A stretch of DNA of 64,000 bases from Sphingomonas insulae. Its GTDB lineage: Bacteria > Pseudomonadota > Alphaproteobacteria > Sphingomonadales > Sphingomonadaceae. Below the pieces are notes generated by a model. That model had not been told where the DNA came from and searched no databases. It was given only the letters and a program-made list of their open reading frames with translations. The translations under genes were made by a program, and so were the position numbers. Of the stretch, positions 18,576 through 27,251 are shown in pieces. Within the stretch, counting starts at the first letter, position 1. Every line of letters starts with the position of its first letter. The stretch covers positions 1,829,001 through 1,893,000 of the forward strand of contig NZ_CP048422.1 in NCBI RefSeq assembly GCF_010450875.1, in the 5' to 3' direction.

Positions 18576-19885
18576 GCCGGCAACTCCAGCCGGCGGATCG
18601 GGCCGACGATGACGAGGAAGGCGAAGATCGTCAGCAGGCAATGCGCCCCCACGAACACCAACGCCCAGTCGAACGATCCGGTGGCCGCGACGATGAAGCC
18701 GACGACGATCGGCGTGACGATACCGGCGATGTTGCCGAACATGTTGAACACGCCGCCCGACAGGCCGGCGAGCTGTTTCGGCGCGACGTCGGCCATCACC
18801 GCCCAGCCGAGCGAGGCTACGCCCTTGCCGAAGAAGGCGACCGCCATCAGCACGATCACCAGCCATTCCGCGTCGACCCACACGCAGGCGATGATCGCGG
18901 TGGCCAGCAGCATGCCGGCGACCAGCGGGCCCTTGCGGGCGAGGTCGAGGTTGCCGGTCCGCTTCAGGATCGCATCGGACGCGAAGCCGCCGACCAGCCC
19001 GCCGACGAAGCCGCACATCGCGGGCGCGGCGGCGGCGAAGCCCGCCTCCATGATATTCAGCCCGCGCTCCTTGACGAGGTAGATTGGAAACCAGGTGACG
19101 AAGAAATAGGTCAGCACGTTGATGCAATATTGGCCGAGGTAGATGCCCAGCATCATCCGGTTGGCGAGCAGGCGCCGAAGGTTGGGCCAGGTGAAGGTGC
19201 GGGTAGTCGCCTTCGCCTCTTCCATCCGGATCAGGCCGCCGCCGGCCTCGATATGGTCGAGTTCCGCCTGGTTGATCGACGGGTGGCGGACGGGTGAGTG
19301 GATGTAGCGGAGGAAGGCGAGCGCGGCGAGGATCCCGAGCAGCCCCATCGCCCAGAACACCGATCGCCAGCCGAAGCTGTGCGCCAGCCAGCCCATCAGC
19401 GGTGCGAAGGCGACGAGCGAGAAATATTGCGCGCTGTTGAAGATCGCCGATGCGGTGCCGCGTTCCGGCCCGGGAAACCAGGCCGCGACCAGTCGCGCGT
19501 TGCCGGGGAAGGACGGCGCCTCGGCAAGGCCGACGAGGAAGCGGAGCACGAACAGGGTGGCGACGGCGGACACGACCGGAAACCAGCCGACGAACCCCTG
19601 CATCGCGGTCATCACCGACCAGAGCGCGATCGCGCCCGCATAGATGCGCTTGGTGCCGAACCGGTCAAGCAATGCACCGCCCGGAATCTGCGCCAGCACA
19701 TAGGCCCAGGCGAAGGCGGACAGGATGAAGCCGGTCTGCACCGGCGACAGTCCGAGTTCGCCCGACGCCTGCGTCCCCGCGATCGAGAACGTCGCGCGGT
19801 CGGCATAGTTGATCGAGGTAATGAGGAAGATCAGCGCGATGATGCGATGACGGACGCGCGTCGGGCGCTGTGCGGCGGTCGTCAT
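18572..19885 (-). CDS. MFS permease, aldarate/hexuronate (anion:cation symporter) type
   Basis: This is a 437-residue protein with about 12 hydrophobic segments. Motifs of the ACS family (GudP/ExuT group) are visible: YADRATFSIA in helix 1, GGALLDRFGTKR in loop 2-3, RFLVGLAEAPSFPGNARLVAAWFP in helices 4-5, and GERGT-like PERGTASAIF. These permeases import glucarate, galactarate, hexuronates or related acids. Start 19885 follows AAGGAG by 8 bases; the longer frame adds only 8 residues. It is the first gene of a two-gene unit with the 608-residue protein. Next to kdgD, uptake of a uronate or aldarate is the best guess. Confidence 0.85.
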   Translation of the reverse strand: MTTAAQRPTRVRHRIIALIFLITSINYADRATFSIAGTQASGELGLSPVQTGFILSAFAWAYVLAQIPGGALLDRFGTKRIYAGAIALWSVMTAMQGFVGWFPVVSAVATLFVLRFLVGLAEAPSFPGNARLVAAWFPGPERGTASAIFNSAQYFSLVAFAPLMGWLAHSFGWRSVFWAMGLLGILAALAFLRYIHSPVRHPSINQAELDHIEAGGGLIRMEEAKATTRTFTWPNLRRLLANRMMLGIYLGQYCINVLTYFFVTWFPIYLVKERGLNIMEAGFAAAAPAMCGFVGGLVGGFASDAILKRTGNLDLARKGPLVAGMLLATAIIACVWVDAEWLVIVLMAVAFFGKGVASLGWAVMADVAPKQLAGLSGGVFNMFGNIAGIVTPIVVGFIVAATGSFDWALVFVGAHCLLTIFAFLVIVGPIRRLELPA

Positions 19886-20316
19886 CGGGCGCTCTCCTTG
19901 GCTGGCCATGCCCGTCGGACGCGGGCTCGGCTGGCTTGCGACGCTAGCGGGCGGGGGCGGGGCGGTCCAAGTCGAAAAGCGGGACGATCCAGTCCCTTCG
20001 TGGCTGGATCGGGCCGTGCCTTGCTTCCTCCGTCACCCCGGACCCGTTCCGGGGTCCACCATGCCGCAAGGGCAGGACGGGAGCTTCCAGGTACGCGCCT
20101 CGCCGCGGAATGGACCCCGGAACGGGTCCGGGGTGACGGAACGTCTTTGCGCAGCGTCCGACCGCACCGGCATGCAGGCCAGGCCAGCCCATGCACGACG
20201 CGCAACGATCCATGCCGTTTTCAGGTTGGCTTTGCCCGTCCCCGCGGCGCTACCCCGGCATGACAGAACCGACCCCGGTCACGGCAAGGTCGGACACTAT
20301 GACGAGGGGATCGATG
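19886..20316. other. divergent intergenic region carrying a repeat pair
   Basis: These 431 bases lie between the MFS permease and the TonB receptor. No gene is supported. The region holds the 28-bp inverted repeats listed separately and a short hairpin (GATCCAG 19986-19992 / CTGGATC 20004-20010). The frame upstream of the receptor is open from 20191 but is not protein-like there. Confidence 0.5.
20031..20138. repeat. pair of REP-like palindromes in inverted orientation
   Basis: The left arm 20031-20058 is the exact reverse complement of the right arm 20111-20138 (28 of 28 bases) with a 52-base spacer. Each arm contains its own hairpin, CCCCGGA-CCCGT-TCCGGGG. A third, shorter relative is at 44137-44165. 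The arrangement matches bacterial REP/BIME-style interspersed repeats. Confidence 0.8.
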
Positions 20317-23235
20317 ATGGGCATGTCCGGCATCCGTGGACTGAAGATCGCGCTGGGGCTCACCACGGCGGCGATCGGCCTTGCCGCGGCGCCCGCCTTT
20401 GCGCAGGCGTCACCCGAAACCAACGCCGAAAAGGCCGCCCGCGCTCCGGGCAACCAGCAGGACACCGACGCACCGCCGGCATCGCCCGCCGTCGCCCCCG
20501 AACCGCAGGTCGCCGACGCGCCGCCGCTCGACACCAATCAGGACGGCAGCGCGCAGGACATCGTCGTCACCGGCTTCCGCGAGAGCCTGTCGAGCGCGAT
20601 CAACATCAAGCGCAACCAGACCGCGACGGTCGACGTCATCAAGGCGGAGGATATCGCCGAATTCCCCGACCTCAATTTGGCGGAATCGCTGCAGCGCATC
20701 CCCGGCGTCGCGATCAGCCGGGTGAACGGCGAAGGTCGCAACATCTCGGTCCGCGGTCTCGGGCCGGAATATACCCGCGTCCGCATCAACGGCATGGAGG
20801 CGATCGGCACCACCGGCGGCACCGACAATTCGGGCGGCGTCAACCGCGGTCGCGGCTTCGATTTCAACATCTTCTCGTCGGACCTGTTCAACAGCCTCGC
20901 CGTCCGCAAGACCGCGACCGCGGACGTCGAGGAAGGATCGCTGGGCGCGACCGTCGACCTCCAGACCTCGCGGCCGTTCGATTACAAGAAGCCGACCGCG
21001 GTGATCTCGGCGCAGGCGAGCTACAACGACCTGCGGCGCAAGGCGACGCCGCGCTTCTCGGGCCTCGTCACCACCTCGACCGACGATGGCCGGTTCGGCG
21101 TGCTGCTGTCGGTCGCCTATGAAGAGCGCAAGCTGCGCGAAGAGGGCGCCAACATCACGCGCTGGACCTATGGCGGCTTCAACGGCGGCTTCAACGCCGC
21201 CTCGACGCTGGCGGGCTATACGCTGGGCCAGATCAATTACGGATCGTCGGCCACCCAGACCGATTATGCCGGGCAGGCGCTGTTCCACCCGCGCATTCCG
21301 GGTCTCGTCACCTATGAAATCGACCAGAAGCGGCTCGGCGCGGCGGGATCGGTGCAGTTCCAGCCGACCGATGCGACGCTGATCTCGCTCGACGGCCTCT
21401 ATTCGCGTCTCGACGGCAGCCGTGCGGAATCGCAGATCCAGGCGATCAGCTTCAGCCGGTCGGGCACCGGCAAACCGCAGACGATCATCCGTTCGGGCGT
21501 GGTGGACGCAAACCGCAACATCATCAGCGGCACGTTCGACAATGTCGATGTCCGTTCGCAAAGCCGCTACGACATCCTGCGCACCGATTTCTACCAGGGT
21601 ACCGCCAACCTCGAACAGAAGTTCGGCGATGCGGTGAAATTCGTCGGAACGATGGGCTACGCCAAGTCGGAATTTACCAACCCGACGCAGACGACTGTCA
21701 CCATCGACGCGGTCAACTCGAACAATTTCTATTACGACTTCTCGACGCGGTTCCCGACGATCCGGCCCGGCTTTGATGTCACCAATCCGGCAAGCTACAC
21801 CTTCACCAACGGCAACAGCGAGGTCCGGGTCCGCCCGCAGACCGTCGACAACAGCTTCAAGACCGCCAAGGGCTATCTGGAATGGACGGCCAGCGGCCTC
21901 ATCAAGCTGAAGGCCGGGCTCGACTGGCGCGAATTCCGATATTCCTCCACCGAGGGACGCCGGAACGCCGGTGAAACCGTGGTGCAGACGCTGACGCCGG
22001 CCCAGCTGGCGGCGGCGACCACGCTCCATACGGATTTCGGGCGCGGCATCGATCTGCCCAACGGCACGCCGACATCCTGGCTGGTGCCGGACATCGACAA
22101 ATTCGCCGCGCTCTACAACATCTATACCGATCCGCTCTATGCGGTCGGCCGGCTCGACAATGCGACCGCGCGCGGCTCGTACATCACCGTGCGCGAGCGC
22201 GACACCGGCGCCTGGGGCATGACCGAATTCAATCTGGCCGATGCCGGCATCCGGCTGCGCGGCGATGCCGGCCTGCGCTACGTCCACACCAATCAGGTGT
22301 CGACCGGCTACACCGGGGTCGGGACGTCGGTGAGCCTGCTGACGGCGGAGCGGAGCTACAACCGGTGGCTGCCGTCCGCCAACCTGGTCTATGACGTCAC
22401 CGACACGCTCCTGGTGCGCGTGGGCGCCGCCAAGACGCTGTCGCGCGCCGGCATCGCGGCGCTGACGCCGGGCGGCAACCTCAACATCTCGGGCGGTAAC
22501 CGCGGCTTCAGTTCGGGCAATCCGGATCTCAAGCCGACCGAATCGACCAATATCGACGCCAGCCTCGAATGGTATCCGACCAAGGGCGCGGTCTATGCGA
22601 TCTCGGGCTTCCAGAAGGATATCGGCACCTTCGTCCAGACGTTGAGCGTCAACGTGCCGTTCGCCGACCTGGGCCTGCCCGTCTCGTTGCTGGCCGGCAG
22701 CGCGGCGTCGCCGAACGATATCTTCACGGTGACGCAGCCGGTCAATTCGAGCGGCGGCAAGCTGCGCGGGTTCGAGGTCAACGTGCAGCAACCTCTGACA
22801 TTCCTGCCCGGTTTCCTGCGCGACTTCGGCGTGCTGGCGAACTACACCTACGTGAAATCCGACATCAAATACCTGCTGTCGGCGACCAGCACGGCGACGG
22901 TGACGCAGCCGCTGGTCGGCCTGTCGCGGCATGCTGCCAATGCGACGCTCTATTACGAAACCAAGCGCTTCTCGATCCGCGGCTCGATCGCCTATCGCGA
23001 CAAATATCTGACGGCGGTGCCGGGGACAGAGGGCAATAGCTACAACGGCACCAATTCGACCACCAATGTCGATGCGCAGATCAGCTACAACATCACCGAC
23101 GCGCTGAAGCTCAGCCTCGAGATGATCAACCTCACGGATCAGTTCAACGACCAATATGTCGATGCGACCAACCGGCTGAACGTGCTGACCCACAGCGGGC
23201 GACAGTTCATCCTCGGCGCGCGCTTCGCCTTCTGA
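20317..23235 (+). CDS. TonB-dependent receptor
   Basis: The product has 972 residues with a signal peptide (MSGIRGLKIALGLTTAAIGLAAAPAFAQA), a Pro/Ala/Asp-rich linker, a TonB box (DIVVTGF), and a plug domain with NLAESLQRIPGVAISR and ISVRGLGPEYTRVRINGMEAIG. A barrel of the large Caulobacter/Xanthomonas receptor group follows, ending in FILGARFAF. Two adjacent ATGs (20314, 20317) follow AGGGG; 20317 has the better 7-base spacing. It is divergent from the hexuronate-type permease and the Tat-exported protein, so it probably imports the oligosaccharide they process. A 10-bp-arm hairpin closes the gene. Confidence 0.9.
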   Translation: MGMSGIRGLKIALGLTTAAIGLAAAPAFAQASPETNAEKAARAPGNQQDTDAPPASPAVAPEPQVADAPPLDTNQDGSAQDIVVTGFRESLSSAINIKRNQTATVDVIKAEDIAEFPDLNLAESLQRIPGVAISRVNGEGRNISVRGLGPEYTRVRINGMEAIGTTGGTDNSGGVNRGRGFDFNIFSSDLFNSLAVRKTATADVEEGSLGATVDLQTSRPFDYKKPTAVISAQASYNDLRRKATPRFSGLVTTSTDDGRFGVLLSVAYEERKLREEGANITRWTYGGFNGGFNAASTLAGYTLGQINYGSSATQTDYAGQALFHPRIPGLVTYEIDQKRLGAAGSVQFQPTDATLISLDGLYSRLDGSRAESQIQAISFSRSGTGKPQTIIRSGVVDANRNIISGTFDNVDVRSQSRYDILRTDFYQGTANLEQKFGDAVKFVGTMGYAKSEFTNPTQTTVTIDAVNSNNFYYDFSTRFPTIRPGFDVTNPASYTFTNGNSEVRVRPQTVDNSFKTAKGYLEWTASGLIKLKAGLDWREFRYSSTEGRRNAGETVVQTLTPAQLAAATTLHTDFGRGIDLPNGTPTSWLVPDIDKFAALYNIYTDPLYAVGRLDNATARGSYITVRERDTGAWGMTEFNLADAGIRLRGDAGLRYVHTNQVSTGYTGVGTSVSLLTAERSYNRWLPSANLVYDVTDTLLVRVGAAKTLSRAGIAALTPGGNLNISGGNRGFSSGNPDLKPTESTNIDASLEWYPTKGAVYAISGFQKDIGTFVQTLSVNVPFADLGLPVSLLAGSAASPNDIFTVTQPVNSSGGKLRGFEVNVQQPLTFLPGFLRDFGVLANYTYVKSDIKYLLSATSTATVTQPLVGLSRHAANATLYYETKRFSIRGSIAYRDKYLTAVPGTEGNSYNGTNSTTNVDAQISYNITDALKLSLEMINLTDQFNDQYVDATNRLNVLTHSGRQFILGARFAF

Positions 23236-23240
23236 CCCGT

Positions 23241-23270
23241 CGCCGGTCGCGCGCATGTCGGCGACCGGCG
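23241..23270 (+). terminator. hairpin after the TonB receptor
   Basis: CGCCGGTCGC (23241-23250) and GCGACCGGCG (23261-23270) are perfect complements with a 10-base loop, starting 6 bases after the receptor stop. There is no U-rich tract, as is common in high-GC genomes. Confidence 0.6.
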
Positions 23271-23505
23271 CCGCGATCGGCTCCAGCCGCTCCAATCGGC
23301 TGCGCAGCTCCGCGATGTCGATGTGCGTCGTGAGGGACCGGTCCGGCGATGCTCGACGTCAGATCGGGTATGGGACGGGCGGTCCGCGCCGCCCGTTATT
23401 CCCGTTGGCCATTTTGCGGACCATCCGTATGACGGTGTTGACGGGAAGAGGTTTCGTCCGCGCCGGCGCGTTCCAGCCGATCCCCACGCATGCGGAGCAA
23501 TCGCC

Positions 23506-23661
23506 ATACCACGCAAACCCAATTACGAATTCGAGCGCCGTGAGCGCGAGAAGTCCAAGGCGGCGGACGCCGTGAAAAAAGCCCAGGCGAAGTCCGACAA
23601 ACGCGCTGCGGAACAAACGGCGGCAGGTGTCGGAGATGCCGGGCACGCAGCAGTAGAATAG
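23506..23661 (+). CDS. small basic coiled protein with apparent ATA start
   Basis: The frame reads PRKPNYEFERREREKSKAAD and continues as Lys/Ala/Glu-rich helix for 51 residues to TAG at 23659. Short proteins of the form M(A/P)RKPNY.FERRER... are common in alphaproteobacteria and start exactly before the first PRKP/ARKP. Here the codon at that place is ATA, 8 bases after GCGGAG. No ATG, GTG or TTG occurs in frame nearby upstream that would give a sensible N-terminus. Either ATA is used inefficiently or the gene has lost its start. Function is unknown; the charged helix could bind RNA or ribosomes. Confidence 0.5.
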   Translation: MPRKPNYEFERREREKSKAADAVKKAQAKSDKRAAEQTAAGVGDAGHAAVE

Positions 23662-23755
23662 GGGACACCGCAGGGATCGCGCGATGCCGATCGATCCGGG
23701 GCGGGGCGATGCGGCAAGGTGGCCGGATGACCGTATGTAGCCATCCGGCAGTCGT

Positions 23756-24133
23756 TCACTTCTTGCGTGCGCGCTTTGGCGTGGCGGCCGCTTCGGCGTC
23801 TTCTTCCTCGTCGGGCTGATCTTCGCCGGCTTCGGTGAGCGCCTCGCCCAATGCCTTCAGCTTGTCCTGCGACTTGTCAGCCTTGTCGGCGATCCTGGTC
23901 GTCGCCGTGCCCAGACGGTGGAGCAGGGCGTGGACGCGGTCGGAATCCGGTGTCTCCTTTTCCAGCTGCTTCCTCAGCGACGCGAGGTCGCGCAGGATAC
24001 CCTTGGCACCGGCGACGTCGACATCGGCCAATGCGGCCTCCCAATCCTCCACCATGTCGGCGCCCTTGGTCGCCTTGGTCTCGTCGAGCCCGCGATTGAT
24101 CGCATTCATCGTTCCGGCAAATTTGACGGCCAT
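23756..24133 (-). CDS. small helical protein of unknown function
   Basis: This 125-residue soluble protein is almost entirely helix-forming (MVEDWEAALADVDVAGAKGILRDLASLRKQL and onward), followed by an acidic stretch (DQPDEEEDAEAA) and a basic tail ending KRARKK. I do not recognise a family. Start 24133 (MAVKFAGTMNA) is chosen because the upstream in-frame extension is Arg/Ser/Pro-rich and not protein-like. A weak EcfG-like box pair may lie upstream on this strand (GGAGC, 16 bases, CGTT, near 24173-24197), one mismatch from GGAAC. It is the first of three small genes reading leftwards. Confidence 0.65.
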   Translation of the reverse strand: MAVKFAGTMNAINRGLDETKATKGADMVEDWEAALADVDVAGAKGILRDLASLRKQLEKETPDSDRVHALLHRLGTATTRIADKADKSQDKLKALGEALTEAGEDQPDEEEDAEAAATPKRARKK

Positions 24134-24281
24134 CTGCGTACATCCTCTCACTAGGGAGCAATCCCGCGCTGCGAACGAGGCATGGCGCGTTTGGCTCCGG
24201 CACCGCCAAGGCGATCGTATTGATGTACCGCAAGATCGCGGAGCGAACGCATCGCTGCTTCCGGCTGGGAGCGGCGTTGCG

Positions 24282-24620
24282 TCAGCGTTGCTTTTTGGCG
24301 ATCGCCACGGTGAAGTCGGGGTCCTTATTCGCGACCCAATCGACGAACTTGCGAACATTGGGATGGGCAAGCAGCGCCTCGACATCCATCCCGTGCCGCT
24401 GCAATTCGGAATTGGTGAAGTTGGCGGTCAGCGTCTGCTGGCAGACCCCGTGCATGGGCACGACATCGCGGCCACCACGGCTCTTGGGAACCGGATGGTG
24501 CCAGACGATCGTCTTGCCGGTCGGTCGACCGCACAGCCAGCAGGCGGGGATCGCGGCGGGGGCATCGTCCTCGTGCAGCGGCTCTGCATGGGGGCCATGT
24601 TTCGAATGCTTGCGGGCCAT
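24282..24620 (-). CDS. small HNH-endonuclease-like protein
   Basis: This 112-residue protein carries a CWLCGRP zinc-type pair, then HHPVPKSRGGRDVVPMHGVC. That is the His-His-Pro core with a following Gly-Gly and a late His/Cys seen in HNH nucleases and HNH-like zinc proteins. The C-terminal helix region FVDWVANKDPDFTVAIAKKQR matches chromosomal sphingomonad homologues I recall rather than homing endonucleases. Start 24620 (MARKHSKHG) is the ATG nearest the recognisable core. No recombinase or restriction partner is adjacent, so its role in DNA processing is uncertain. Confidence 0.65.
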   Translation of the reverse strand: MARKHSKHGPHAEPLHEDDAPAAIPACWLCGRPTGKTIVWHHPVPKSRGGRDVVPMHGVCQQTLTANFTNSELQRHGMDVEALLAHPNVRKFVDWVANKDPDFTVAIAKKQR

Positions 24621-24672
24621 GCGTTCTACCTGATCTGCCTGACTTGCGTGGCGTTGGGGGGACCGTTGCGGG

Positions 24673-25035
24673 TCAGCCCTGATAGCGCAGTGTGTTCGCG
24701 AACCCATCATTGGCCTTGGTCATCTTTGCAAGCTTTCTCAAATGCGCACGCACGTTCCGGTCGAACCGGCGATCGTCGTGGACGCCGGCGACCGGATAGT
24801 CCTCTGCCGCGAGCAGCGCCTTGATCCGGCCGGCGAACGCGGCCTGCGTGTCGTTATGGTCGCCGGTCTGCAGCGACCGGCAAACCCATTCCTCGGCAGC
24901 GGCATTGTCGTAATCGTCCTGCGCCGCATATCCGCGCCGGTCCGCCGCCGCCTGTTCCAGCCGCGCGGCGTTCAGGCGGCTGGCCAGCCAGTGGCGCACG
25001 CGGCCGCCATCCCATGCCGTCGATCCATCGCTCAT
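24673..25035 (-). CDS. hypothetical protein
   Basis: This is a 120-residue soluble protein, mostly helical and rich in Ala, Arg and Asp (LNAARLEQAAADRRGYAAQDDYDNAAAEEW). It has no transmembrane segment or export signal and no recognised motif. The second of two adjacent ATGs (25035) is preferred because AGGAG lies 6 bases ahead of it. It is divergent from the FAD-TspO gene with 106 bases between them, so the two might share regulation. Confidence 0.6.
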   Translation of the reverse strand: MSDGSTAWDGGRVRHWLASRLNAARLEQAAADRRGYAAQDDYDNAAAEEWVCRSLQTGDHNDTQAAFAGRIKALLAAEDYPVAGVHDDRRFDRNVRAHLRKLAKMTKANDGFANTLRYQG

Positions 25036-25141
25036 CATCGTCTCCTCGATCCCGATCGCCCGGCCGTGGCCGAAATCGGCGCTGCGGACCGGGTGCCGAA
25101 TAGCGCGCCGAACGTTGTATGGGCGATAGGAGAATGCCGCC

Positions 25142-26878
25142 ATGTCCCGCACCGTCCTGATCACCGGCGCCAGCATCGCCGGCAATACTGCGGCCTGGTG
25201 GCTCGGCCGCGCCGGCTTTGCCGTCACCGTCGTCGAACGCGCGCCCGCATTTCGCGACGGCGGCCAGAATATCGACGTGCGGGGATCGGGCCGCGAGGTG
25301 CTGCGCCGCATGGGCCTGGAGCGGGAGGCGCTGGATCGCGGCACGGGCGAAGAGGGAACCGCCTGGGTGAACGAAGACGGCTCGATCGCGGCGCAATTCC
25401 TCGCAGACGATTCGGGGCAGGATGGCCCCACCGCCGAAATGGAGATGCTGCGCGGCGACCTCGCCCGGTTGCTCTACGAGCCCGCCGCCGAACACGCGAC
25501 CTATCGCTTCGGCGACAGCGTGACGGCGATCGAACAGGACGACGCGGCGGCCTGGGTGACCTTCGCCAGCGGCGTGAAGGAACGATACGACGCCGTCATC
25601 GTGGCAGAGGGTGTCGGATCGGCGACACGCGACCTGGTGTTTCCGAAGGAAAACACGCCGCGCTGGATGAACCTGACCATCGCCTATTTCACCATTGCCC
25701 GTACACCGGGGGACGACCGGCTGTGGCGCTGGTACAATGCCAGCCACGGTCGCAGCATATCGCTGCGGCCCGATCGCCATGGCACGACGCGGGCGATGCT
25801 GTCGATCCAGCAGCCGCCGGGGGGCGAACAGGACTGGAGCGTCGCTCGCCAGAAGGCATGGCTGCGCGACCGTTTCGCCGGTGCCGGCTGGCAATCCGAA
25901 CGGGTGATCGCCGGCATGGAGGATACCGACGATTTCTATTTCGACGTCTTGCGGCAGGTGCGGATGCCGCGCTGGTCGGACGGCCGGGTGGCGTTGACCG
26001 GCGATGCGGCATGGTGCGCGACGCCGATCGCCGGGATCGGCACGACGCTGGCGATAACCGGCGCCTATGTGCTGGCCGCGGAGATAGAGCGGCACGAGGA
26101 TGTCGCCGCCGCATACGCAGCCTATGAACAGGTCATGCGGCCGATGGTGGAGGATGCGCAGGGCGTGCCCAAGATCGCGCCGCGGCTGATGAACCCGCAC
26201 AGCCGGATCGGCATCGCCCTGCTGCATCGCGCCCTCGCCGCGGCGAGCGTGCCGGCGGTGCGCGGCGTGATGGGCAAAGTGTTCGGTGGCGGATCGAAAC
26301 AGCCCGACCTCAATCGCTATCGGTCGACATCGGCCCTGGCGCCTGCGGAGACGCCGCCCGCGGTCGCGCCGCCGTCGGCCGGACTGTCGCCGCTGCTCGC
26401 GCTTGGCGCGGTGGGCGTCGTATTGGAGGCGAGCGCGCTGATCGGACGGCGCAACGCCCCCGACCCGTCGCATCCGGGCATCCGGCGGTGGTATCGCCGG
26501 CTCGACAAGCCGGGCTTCACCCCGCCCGATGCCGCCTTCGGTGCGGTTTGGCCGGTGTTGGAAACCGGGCTGGCGGTCGGCGGCTATCGATTGTTGCGCC
26601 AGCCCGCCGGTGCCCGGCGCAACGCCGCGGTCGGACTGTGGCTGCTAAACACCGCGATGGTCGGCGGCTGGACGCAATTGTTCTTCCGCGAAAGGCGATT
26701 GGGGGCGAGCGCGGCGGCATCGGGGGCGATGATTGCGTCCGGGTCCGCTTATGTCGCGACCGCCGCGAAGGTTGATAAGCTGGCCGCCGCCGTCGCGGTG
26801 CCGTTCGTCGCGTGGCTGGGCTTTGCGACATTGCTCGCCGAACGGATCTGGCGGGACAATCCGGACGCCGGCGCGTGA
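25142..26878 (+). CDS. FAD-dependent monooxygenase fused to a TspO/MBR domain
   Basis: This 578-residue protein has two recognisable parts. Residues 1-385 form a PHBH/TetX-type FAD monooxygenase: LITGASIAGNTAAWWLGRAG (dinucleotide site), VVERA, a DG-like middle region (DAVIVAEGVGSATRD) and VALTGDAAWCATPIAGIGTTLA (FAD ribityl site near 287). After a Pro/Ala linker, residues about 415-575 form a five-helix TspO domain. Its WYRRLDKPGFTPPDAAFGAVWPVLE, LLNTAMVGGWTQLFF and VPFVAWLGFATLLAERIWRDN match the conserved W..L.KP...PP..FG.VW, LN..W..LFF and AW..FA..L...IW..N elements. TspO binds tetrapyrroles in membranes, so this would be a membrane-anchored flavoenzyme. Its stop overlaps the GTG of a DCC protein gene. 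Confidence 0.85.
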   Translation: MSRTVLITGASIAGNTAAWWLGRAGFAVTVVERAPAFRDGGQNIDVRGSGREVLRRMGLEREALDRGTGEEGTAWVNEDGSIAAQFLADDSGQDGPTAEMEMLRGDLARLLYEPAAEHATYRFGDSVTAIEQDDAAAWVTFASGVKERYDAVIVAEGVGSATRDLVFPKENTPRWMNLTIAYFTIARTPGDDRLWRWYNASHGRSISLRPDRHGTTRAMLSIQQPPGGEQDWSVARQKAWLRDRFAGAGWQSERVIAGMEDTDDFYFDVLRQVRMPRWSDGRVALTGDAAWCATPIAGIGTTLAITGAYVLAAEIERHEDVAAAYAAYEQVMRPMVEDAQGVPKIAPRLMNPHSRIGIALLHRALAAASVPAVRGVMGKVFGGGSKQPDLNRYRSTSALAPAETPPAVAPPSAGLSPLLALGAVGVVLEASALIGRRNAPDPSHPGIRRWYRRLDKPGFTPPDAAFGAVWPVLETGLAVGGYRLLRQPAGARRNAAVGLWLLNTAMVGGWTQLFFRERRLGASAAASGAMIASGSAYVATAAKVDKLAAAVAVPFVAWLGFATLLAERIWRDNPDAGA

Positions 26879-27225
26879 GCCGCGTCACCGTCTGGCATGA
26901 CGGCGACTGTCCGCTGTGCCGGCGGGAAGTCGCGCTGATGCGGCGGCTCGACCGGCGTGGGCGGATCACCTTCGTCGATGCGACGACCGCTAACACCTGC
27001 CCGGTCGACCGCGCCGATCTGCTCGCGCGCTTCCACGCGATGGAGGACGGGCGCTTGCTGTCGGGCGCTGCCGCGTTCGCCGCGATGTGGCGGGCAATCC
27101 CGCTGTTGCGGCCGGTCGGACTGCTGGCCCGCCACCCGCGCGTGCTCGCGCTGCTCGAGCGAGGCTATCTGAGGTTCCTGGCCGTCCGCCCGCGCCTGCA
27201 ACGCTGGTGCGGCACGCGGTCGTAG
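26875..27225 (+). CDS. DCC-family (DUF393) thiol-disulfide oxidoreductase
   Basis: This 116-residue protein opens with VTVWHDGDCPLCRREVALMRRLD. The DxxCPxC motif at residues 8-13 defines the DCC family of thioredoxin-like proteins, whose biochemical role is largely untested. The rest (ITFVDATTAN, then LLSGAAAFAAMWRAIP) follows the family layout of strand, helix and substrate-like loop. Its GTG start overlaps the TGA of the FAD-TspO gene (GTGA), so the two are translationally coupled. That implies joint work, perhaps redox handling of the flavoenzyme or its product. Confidence 0.85.
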   Translation: MSRVTVWHDGDCPLCRREVALMRRLDRRGRITFVDATTANTCPVDRADLLARFHAMEDGRLLSGAAAFAAMWRAIPLLRPVGLLARHPRVLALLERGYLRFLAVRPRLQRWCGTRS

Positions 27226-27251
27226 CGGACATTTCGCAAGCCCCGCACCCG

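Noticed and set aside
20410..23295. A 961-codon antisense open frame
   Set aside because: It mirrors the TonB receptor at 20317. No recognisable protein features and no ribosome site.
24173..24197. GGAGC-N16-CGTT on the minus strand as a second EcfG promoter
   Set aside because: The -35 box has a mismatch in the conserved GGAAC, so it is noted only as a weak candidate in the gene entry.
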